NCBI GenBank assembly: GCA_963920525.1
Contig: OY986435.1
Span: 274,184,348-274,248,347, forward strand
Length of the DNA stretch: 64,000 nt
Direction of reading: 5' to 3'
Source of the DNA: Dichetophora obliterata
Taxonomy: Eukaryota; Arthropoda; Insecta; Diptera; Sciomyzidae
Positions within the stretch are counted from its first letter, which is position 1. Every line of letters begins with the position of its first letter. Below, in pieces: positions 56,084-64,000 of the stretch. The translations under genes and the position numbers were made by a program. The notes beneath the pieces are model-generated. The model had not been told where the DNA came from. It was given only the letters and a program-made list of their open reading frames with translations, and made no database searches.

Positions 56084-56847
56084 ACTGTGAATTAGGTGAT
56101 GAAAATCCACCTCGACGCTTTGAAGAAACATCAAATCCGGTTCCTTCAGTACAGTTGCCATTATATGATCGGCTACGAAAAGATTATTTCGAAATTTTAG
56201 ATCTTCCCTCAAATGAGATAACGGCTAGATTCGATCAAACAGGTTGATATTTTACTTTTTTTTTATTTTTGCAAGTTTACGCCAGCTTCACTCAACCGAC
56301 TCACTTTGATTTAACGTTCGGTGAGTCGGTTGAGTGAAGCTAGTGTAAACTGGCACTTTGTTAATCTTATTGTACATTTAAACAGATCTTGACACTCTGG
56401 AATCGTTGGAAAATATTGTAATCGAAGCCTTCAACGGAAAAGTGCCTTCTGAACAAAATCTAAAAACAAAAATAGATCTTTATGCAGATGACTTTTGTGC
56501 AGATGAAATTGCTGAAGCAATTGCCTGGCCAAACACCTTGAAATTGTAGTGGCATTGTATCCCAATTTGCGAAAAATTCGGATCCTGTAAAAAAACTACT
56601 AAATGAAGTTGAAAAACTTATTGCTTTGCTTTTGACTGTGCCTGCATCAGCAGCTTCATCTGAGCGTTCTTTTAGTGCACTAAGACGACTTAAAACGTAT
56701 CTTCGAGCAACTATGACACAGAAACGACTCACTCATGCGACACTTATACACATTTACAAAGATAAAACCGAAGAATTGAATTCGATGGAGGTGGTGAAAG
56801 AGTTTGTTTCTCGCAAGGACAGAAAGAAACATTTTGGAATAATTTAA
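56084..56847 (+). pseudogene. hAT transposase C-terminal part
   Basis: Exon text from about 56084 ('DENPPRRFEE', 'YDRLRKDYFEILDLP') runs to a donor at 56243. A GT..AG intron (56243-56395) contains the 84-bp hairpin. The next exon ('TLESLENIVIEAFNGKVP') decays into 'VALYPNLRKIR' in another frame. The last block, 56626-56847, is the hAT dimerisation domain ('LTVPASAASSERSFSALRR') ending 'KKHFGII'. N-terminal BED-finger and most of the catalytic domain are missing. Confidence 0.82.
56271..56354. mobile_element. 84-bp near-perfect hairpin in a hAT intron
   Basis: Left arm 56271-56304 and right arm 56321-56354 pair over 34 bp with about three mismatches (core CTTCACTCAACCGACTCAC against GTGAGTCGGTTGAGTGAAG). 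The loop is 16 bases. It lies inside a transposase intron. Confidence 0.85.
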
Positions 56848-57209
56848 ATTGATATAATTTTTTGTACCTTATTGCATTTAAACCATGTAAAGATATACCT
56901 AGTCTTGCTTTATAAAAGCAACCATTATTTCTTATATTTTCATATTACCATATGAAAGATCCTTTAAAGAATGATATCTAATATTAAAATTGGAAGAACT
57001 TTTAAAAATAATGAAATTTTAATATTTTTTATATATTTTTATATTTTTTTTTTTATTTTAAACTAAAATAAAAAATTTGTTTATTCACATTCATGTTTCT
57101 TTGAAGAAATTTTGGTGAACATTTTTTTTCACCACCATTTGTACTTCCCCCCCCATTTGTACTGCCTCCCCAGATGAAATTAGCTTCCGACGCGCTTGAG
57201 AGCGGATAT

Positions 57210-60140
57210 TTTCCAAATATTTATAAATTACAGAAAAACTGTTTCTTTTTAAATCTCTCAGTTAAATTTTAATGTGAGTTTTGAATATAAAATTTTTCTG
57301 AATAGAAATAGGTCCAAGCACATATCAGAATAAACATATACTCAATGTGATCTATATGTTTGAAGGGTATTTGAAGGGTTAATTGCAATAATAGTATAAT
57401 GAATGATTAACAAAAAACATTATGCAATAGTAAAACCCACTACTAAGATTACGGCGTATCGTAAAATCGTTCAAGATTATTTGTTAAATTCCATTTTTTC
57501 ATACGAAAAAATTGTTTTTCCAAACTTTTGTTTTTTTCAAACTTGAATCTTCCGATTTTTTTTTGTATGTTGCGCATCATGTTTTTGCAATAAGTCCTTC
57601 AATTCAATACTCTAGGCACTCTCAAAGTTGCAGTATGTGGTAAAAAAAAAATAAAGAAAGGCAGGTACATGTGTATGTCAATGCATTGTTAATTTTTTGA
57701 GGTTAATAGGGTCTATTAATTTTATTATTTTGAGGTTAAAAGGGTCTATTGATTTTATTGCATTTAAAAAAATACTAAAATAATAAGGGGTTTGTTCTGC
57801 AAATAACTTATTGCTCTTGAAACCTTCATGAACTTTTTTGGCATTAGGCTCATATATAATTCTAAAAAATGTGAATAAAAAATAAAAAGAAGAAAATAAC
57901 CGCTTATAAATTAGTTTTTTATTTGCCAAAACGTTATTTTTAGTGAAATCTTTATCTGTTTCAAAAACTTTTATTACGCTTGCTGAGAAAAAAAAAACAT
58001 GTTCCAAGTAAAACCATGTTTTTCTAAGGAACAGTAGATTTAGTTGAATTAAAACTCTGTTTTAATAAATTCGCTTTTATGAAATTAATTTAAAAATTTT
58101 ATAAATTATTTAAAAAAATTTTCTATGTCTATGTTTTTTTTTGCTATTTTTAAAAACTCAAAGGCTTTTAAGAAAATTTTCTCTAGTAGTAATATTTGGA
58201 TTGATTCATTTATGCAATCGGTTCCTGTGGGGCTAGAGCTTAAATCCCAAAAACCTCCCTTGGCAACGGGTAGTAAAAATCCACAAAAAATTTTAAACAA
58301 GCACCACAACACACATTTCTCTTAAGTTTTTGCAGCAAAATATTTTTACTTTTTAGACTTTGAAGTAAAATTTGAATTTATCATGTTGCTAAGTAGCAAC
58401 TAGATATACGTATGTTTGCTACTCTGTCTAACTTTTCTACGGTTTTTATTTACTCTTTAAAAAATAACTTCTATTATTTCGTTGCATAAATTTGAGTTTA
58501 TGCCTGATTATATATCATTTCTTCTTTTTTATACTGCAATTGAAAACTTTTTGGCTACGTTATTGTCATTTCTACATATAAATTTTTCCTTCTTTTTTCT
58601 TATAGTTCGTTTGTGTTTTTTTTCTATCTATTTATGCTCTGTAAAAGTTGCGTTGCCTTATCTTGTTTCATACAATGAGGCGAAATAATTTACAACAACT
58701 TCTAAAAGTGTGTTAAAAGTTAATAAAATGCTTGGAAAATACTTTGGAAAATTTTGCACATAGCCAAATGCTTAACTTGGCTAAAACAAAAGAGATTGAA
58801 GTAGAAACAGTGTTACATGCCACGCCACCATTGTCGTTGTTTTTGCTGAAGTTGGTGTTGTTGTTATTGCTGTTGTTGTTATTGCTGTTGTGGTTGTTTT
58901 CTGTTTTTGCTGCATTTTTCACATACTCAAAGATAAGTTTTATAACTTCATGGTTATTTTCAGAAGTTTGGCAGAAATGTGGAAATTGGTGAATCTAAGG
59001 AGCATAAATTGCTTAACTTTCTTAAAAGCATAAAACGAGAATAATAGAAAAGCAAAATATGGAAAGACAATATGGCAAATAGAGCTGATATAAAAAAAGA
59101 AAAAAGTATTAGTAAAGAAATAAACTTTCTGTAACTTGTAGCCAAAATCAATTGTGGCAACCCTGTGCTGCGGTTTTCAAATTGATGCCCTTTAATCTAT
59201 ATTTCAGTTGGCAGTTCACAAAAAGGCACGAATGAGCCGAGTTTTGTTTTTTAAATCCAAATAATTGTGGCTTATGATAAGAAGGAAATATAATAAAGAA
59301 AATAAAAGTATTAATAAGCATACTTAAGACAATTTTTTAATTTGCTGGACACTAAAATTTTAAGCAGTAACATTCCAATCTTGCGGGCAGATAGAGTATT
59401 ATTGGAAATTCTTTCAATTTAGTCAACTGAGCCACTAGTGCTTAAAGCCATTAATTTTTATTGACTGAACCAATTAAAACAATTATGTGTTTAACTAGAC
59501 GAATACCTTCGCCTTTTATTCTGTCATTAAGCAAGCCAGACAATTTGCTAAGTATGTATAATTTTCATTTTGAATACAGAGCCTGCTTTTAACTTTTTGC
59601 CGTATTCCCAAATGTTTTGTGTAATGGATGGATAAATGAGCAAACGAAACTTACATTTTATTCGCTTGTGGTTTGTACTCTAAATAACTTTTCAGTTGCA
59701 ACAATTTCTTCAAAAACTTATTTCGCATAAAACTATCAACGTTTCTAATTCTGAAAGAGATTTTGCAAAGATGTGATATCTACAAATAATTTTATTGGTT
59801 TTTTCTTTATTATTTAATGCAAAGTCAGTACCCGCTTAAAAGAATGTGACAATTTTTCAAAAAATTTTTAATACAAAAATCGATTACTCGAAAAAGTTTT
59901 AGGTCGATTCTTTTTATTTTTTATTGTGTTAATGTTATGATAATATTATTTAATTATAAATTGAAAAAACAAAAATACAAAATCCCTTAATTTATTTTCA
60001 CTAAAAAGTAATAAATAAATTAATTGACGGCCTTTATCTATAAATAGCTTACTGCTTTAAAGGCATGTGATTGCCATAAATGGCCGATTAGAACATAATA
60101 ATTCTTACGAATTTTTTCGAACAAGTGTAGAATTATATAA
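57210..60140. other. AT-rich noncoding stretch
   Basis: No gene or complete element recognised. A short tandem of TTGAGGTTAAnAGGGTCTAT (two units, about 37 bp apart) is at 57697-57755. A GTTGTTATTGCTGTTGTTG microsatellite is at 58855-58900. Confidence 0.4.
58847..58900 (+). repeat. GTT/GCTGTT microsatellite
   Basis: Imperfect GTTGTTGTTATTGCT units. The open frame across it (poly-Leu) is a product of the repeat. Confidence 0.65.
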
Positions 60141-60305
60141 GACTTAAACAGTGGGTTGATCACAACTAAATCACTCCAGACTACTGAAGAGGAAATGCAG
60201 CGATTTCCGAAACAGGTTTTATAGTCAGCTGTGTGATTGGCTCTATACAGAGATGTTGTTGTTGCCTTCTTCAAAAACTTACTTGATCTAAAGATCGCAA
60301 TTCAA
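60141..60305 (-). repeat. Dispersed repeat family R copy
   Basis: Nearly colinear with the inverse of 50286-50466: GGGTTGATCACAACTAAATC, CTACTGAAGAGGAAATG, CTCTATACAGAGATG, GCCTTCTTCAAAAACTTACT. It lacks the palindromic extension seen at 50.6 kb. Confidence 0.75.
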
Positions 60306-60309
60306 ATTA

Positions 60310-61040
60310 AAATAAGTTTTAGTTATAACTTGTATCACCTGAGGTCGAAATTCGACCATATCGAAATCGATTTTTCTTTTCCTTTTTATTTTTATTGAAA
60401 AATATTTTGCAAAGTTAAAAAACATTATATTGAGAAATACTTTTGACTAATGCAATTTCACAACGCATTTTACGAATCCTTTATGAACAAGTAATATTTT
60501 TTAATCAATGAATGCAACTAATTTTACCAAATAGATTAATGAAGATAAGCGCCCTTTAAAAAGATTCAGCTTTTCAAAAGCAGCAATGTGGTGTTTTAAG
60601 TTGACCAAGTTGCTTTAAAATATTACATGACAATAGATTTGAAACAAAAAATTTTGAATTCTAGGGCCAGTTTTTCAGTGCAATTTTAAACCTTGTTTAA
60701 CTTGACATTAGTTTATTGTACTTTAAAATTGACGTAAGTTTAACTAAGAAATCAATTTTTCAGTGCTGGTTTAAAAAAGCGCAGATAAGGGTTAAATAAT
60801 GTGGTTACACTTGCAAAATTCAAAAAGGTATAGATAATTTCTAACAGCTGACAATAAAAAACACATTTGCCGCATTCAGCGGAGACAACAGTTGGCAACT
60901 GTTGTGTTAAAATTTGAGTGAGAAACCTTTGCAATTAAATTGTTAATATAATAACTTTATAAAAATAATGCAATGAAATAATATAAAACTTTTCTGACGA
61001 TAAGAGTAAAAAAACATTCAGATAAAAATATAGCTCACTA
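60310..61040. other. AT-rich noncoding stretch
   Basis: No gene is seen. CAGTTTTTCAGTGC-like words recur at 60667 and 60752 in the same sense (GCCAGTTTTTCAGTGCAATT, AATTTTTCAGTGCTGGTTTA). Confidence 0.35.
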
Positions 61041-61042
61041 AG

Positions 61043-62200
61043 CAAAGCTGTAAAAGAATGCATTCAATTTGATTTTATTCACAAATAAGTGAAACAGTGA
61101 ATAACGAAATAAGAATGCATTCAATGGATGTAAAATTGATTTATAAATAAAATTTTTAATTCACATTCATTTTTAAAATTTTGATTAATCATTCATTTCG
61201 ATTATTTATTTTCGTTATTAAGAATAATGAATCAATTTTTTTATTCATTTTAATGCTATTCACAAAGAATGCAAAATACGAAGAATTTCAGAATTTTCAA
61301 TAATTCTTTTTTTATTCATTATTCACTTTTTATTCTTTATTCATTATTCATTATCAATTTTTTATTCATTATTCTTTTATTCATTATTTATTTACTGCTC
61401 ATTTGTTATTCATTATTCACTTTTAATTCGTTATTAATTTGTTATTCATTATTAATTTTTTATTCATTATTAATTTTTTACTCATTTTTTATTCATTATT
61501 AATTTGCTATCCATTGTTCATTTTTAATTTTTTATTTATTATTAATATGTTATATTTTACTCATTTTTTATTAATGTTATTCGTAAGCCATAAGTAAAAA
61601 ACGAATAACAAATGAATAATGAATAAAAAACGAATAATGAATAAAAAATTAATAATGAAAAAAAAATTAACAAGTGAATAATAAATAAAAAATTAATAAT
61701 AAATAAAAACTGAATAATGAATAACAAATGAATAATGAATAAAAATTAATCATGAATGAAATATGAATAATGAATAAAAAGTGAACCATGAATAAAAAAT
61801 TAATAATGAATAAAAAATGAACAAGTGAATAATAAATAAAAAATTAATAATAAATAAAAAATGAATAATGAATTACAAATGAATAATGAATAAAAAATTA
61901 AAAATTAAAAATGATCACATAATTAATAATGAAAATAACACATGAAAAATGAATAAAAAATTTATAACGAATAAAAAATGAATAATGATAAAGAATGAAT
62001 AATTTATAATTCTAAAAATTCTTTGTGAATTGAATTCTTTGTAAATATCATTCAAATGAATAAAAAAATTTTCTTCAATCGGAATAGCGAAAATGACTAA
62101 TTGTAATCAATGTGAATTAAAAATTTTATTTATAAATCAATTTTGCATTCATTAAATGCATTTTTATGTCGTTATTCAGTTGCACTTAAAATTCTGAATA
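61043..62200. mobile_element. Fold-back ATTCATT element, copy B
   Basis: Left end CAAAGCTGTAAAAGAATGCA and inner words as in copy A (51745-53941). An ATTCATT array (61290-61580) is followed almost directly by its inverse (61600-62000), with no unique middle. The right side matches copy A up to TTAAAATTCTGAATA and then stops short of the expected terminal repeat, so this end is truncated and no target duplication is seen. Confidence 0.8.
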
Positions 62201-62343
62201 CACGCTTAGAAATCTTGGATTAAATTCTAATAAAAACTGTATTGTGTATTAGGGCGTAACGATAGAAACCGATTCAGTTTGATTAGCAATAAAAACTTGC
62301 AAATGGTCGAAAAAAAAATTTTGGATATAATTTTTTTTTTTTT

Positions 62344-63270
62344 TAACCCATACCGGCCCGGCGTTTTAACCTTTTTCAAACGCAAAAAGTCGATTTTTTA
62401 CAGTTTTTGCGACGTAGCATCCGTGCTATTGAAGTGACGTTATTACAATATAAAAAAAAAGTTTAGATATTTTAAATACAAACATTTTGGTATACTGCTT
62501 AACTCTCTGAGACATTTGGTTCCCGAGATATATATTTTTTAAGGAAAAATCGGAGGGTTATCAAAATTCCTATTTTTTTTTACTTTTTGATTTTTAATAG
62601 AAAAACTATTCAAGATACGATATAAAAATGTTCTATATTTATTTTTACCAACGCATTGCGCTTCTTTTGGTGTTAAATACTTCATTCTTTGACTTTCTTT
62701 TAACCCATACCGACCCACCTCTTTGACCTTTTTTAATAAAAAAAATCAATTTTTATATATTTGCGGCTTAGCGTCCATACTATTGAAGTGATGTAATTAC
62801 ATTTTGATAAAAAAGTTTAGATAATTTTAATTCAAATATTTTGGTATACTGTTTAACTATCTAAGGCATCTGGTTCCAGAGATATATATTTTTATTGGAA
62901 AAATCGAGGGTTAACAAAATTCATATTGTTTCAAGATACGATATAAAATTGTTCTTCACTAAGCTTTGGCAACTTTAAGTCTCAAACATTTAACTCTTGG
63001 ACTTTCTCTTAACCCATACCGGCCCACATCTTTGACCAATTTAAAAACAAACAAATTTTTTATGCTAGAAATCTATCTTAGACATCTGGTTCTTAAGATA
63101 TATGTTTATATTAATAGAGACGTCGGAGAGTTATCAAAAACCTATTTTTTACTTTTTGTTTTTTAATAAAAAAAACTTTTTAAGATACGATATGGAAACG
63201 TTTTGCACCAATTTTCATAAATGCTGTACGCATCTTTTAGTTTCAAACACTTAACTTTTATACTTTCTCT
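62344..63270 (+). repeat. Tandem repeat of about 300 bp, three units
   Basis: Units begin TTAACCCATACCGGCCC-like at 62344, 62701 and 63010, and a decayed fourth start is at 63271. Each unit has a GATATATATTTTT segment preceded by GGTTCC and GAGACAT/AAGGCAT words, then ACnATTCAAGATACGATA-like text, and ends ACTTTCTCTTAA. Lengths 357, 309 and 261 bp decline rightward by internal deletions. Confidence 0.8.
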
Positions 63271-63555
63271 TAAACCATATCATTGTTACTGAACTGATAG
63301 AATTTAAATTACTGCAAAGCCTACTAAGGCGAATAAGCTTAATTTTTTGAAAAACTTTTGAATTTTTTTAGTTTGAATCCGGGTTGCTGCGTTTGGCTGA
63401 ACGTTGTTTTTTGGTTTTCGCGTTTTTGGGCAAGCTTTCAAATTGATTCGTTTTCCTGTCGGTGTTTCACGCGTTTTCAAGGCTTTGTTGTGGCAGAACC
63501 GCCCAGTTTCTAGTGGTTTTATCTTAAGAGTGAAAGTGAAATAAAAAAAAGTGAA

Positions 63556-64000
63556 ATGCTACGTCGAAAGGTAGCAATAATAAACCGCAATCCTCGCGAG
63601 CTTCCGGCAAGAAGTTTACCGACAGGTGAAGATGTAATTTTAGCGCTTCAATATGCGAAGCAACATTTAAACTTGGATTGGAAAGAAGCCGAAAAAAGTG
63701 TTGCGTTAGAAATTATTAAATTATGGAACAAAGCATCTATTCCAACAAATACTTCGCAAAGAGTTCTTGCAAAAGTAAAAGCTCTGAACCAAGCATTTTT
63801 AAAATTGTTGAAAACGAATAAAGTGCAGATGAAAGGTCAAAAATATATCCAAAGATGTTCAGTATTCCGCGTAAGTTGTTTTATCTCTGTGAAATTTTGC
63901 TTCACAGTGAATGTATCTTTTATTTGTTAATTATTTTTCAGTCCGACGCATTGCAACTCTTTGACATTTGTAGTTGTAAATGCATGGTTCTCAAGAAGTG
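63556..64000 (+). CDS. 5' part of an unrecognised spliced gene (runs off the window)
   Basis: Start ATG 63556 after GTGAA-rich leader text, with a 105-codon first exon to 63870. A GT..AG intron (63871-63941; donor CGC|GTAAGT) joins in frame to an exon open to the window end. The first exon has a basic start, 'PTGEDVILALQYAKQHLNL', 'AEKSVALEIIKLWNKASIP' and a Lys-rich helical end. The second begins 'SDALQLFDICSCKC', a Cys-rich start. I recall similar 'LFDI..CKC' proteins in insects as uncharacterised and multicopy, so this may be another transposon-derived gene. No stop or frameshift in what is visible. Confidence 0.55.

Larger units (their letters stand above)
55428..57198 (+). mobile_element. 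hAT element, copy 2
   Basis: Ends CATTGGCGTCGGAAGCG and CTTCCGACGCGCTTG with the exact 8-bp duplication AGAGCGGA (55420-55427, 57199-57206). It is 1771 bp and retains more of the transposase gene than copy 1 (25932-27005). Two hairpin insertions lie inside (55763-56083 and 56271-56354). Still far shorter than an autonomous hAT. Confidence 0.92.

Overview
The window is AT-rich nuclear DNA from an insect, probably a brachyceran fly and possibly a tephritid. It is dominated by transposons and contains no recognisable host housekeeping gene. The support is spliceosomal introns in the transposon genes, a tRNA-derived SINE, a CsRn1-type LTR retrotransposon, and a DD41D mariner of the kind first described as 'rosa' in a Ceratitis fruit fly. 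The tephritid guess is inference. The DNA between elements is AT-rich and noncoding, like an intron or gene-poor intergenic region.

Layout, left to right. 2.0-4.3 kb: a decayed gene of an uncharacterised multicopy protein family, flanked by six same-strand copies of a 15-bp word (CGTCACGTTATAAGA); this is the best candidate for an undescribed mobile element. 8.8-9.4 kb: a fold-back MITE. 10.97-14.82 kb: a complete but degenerate Ty3/gypsy CsRn1-clade retrotransposon with two LTRs, a 4-bp target duplication and a tRNA-Trp-type primer site. 18.27-19.17 kb: an internally deleted DD41D mariner. 19.54-21.98 kb: a piggyBac element with matching ends, TTAA duplications and an uninterrupted 584-residue transposase, the only intact gene in the window. 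25.9-27.3 kb: a hAT element inside a SINE. 27.49-31.58 kb: a two-gene PIF/Harbinger element with two nested MITEs, followed by its deletion derivative at 31.85-32.40 kb. 36.1-37.1 kb: a MITE inside another SINE. 37.64-43.79 kb: a 6.1-kb hAT-type element, recognised by an exact 8-bp target duplication, holding several later insertions.

45.59-47.84 kb, 51.75-53.94 kb and 61.04-62.20 kb are fold-back elements whose arms are minisatellites in opposite orientation. 50.3-51.35 kb holds a LINE 3' end inside another repeat. 55.43-57.20 kb is a second copy of the hAT at 25.9 kb, with two hairpins inserted. 62.3-63.3 kb is a tandem repeat of about 300 bp. From 63.56 kb to the end there is the 5' part of a spliced, unrecognised gene.

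The genes do not form a pathway. The relationships are those of transposons and their parasites: the two-gene Harbinger with a short derivative that shares its ends, two hAT siblings trimmed differently, and insertions inside insertions that give a relative time order. Except for the piggyBac transposase, every recognisable transposase or polymerase carries stops, frameshifts or deletions.
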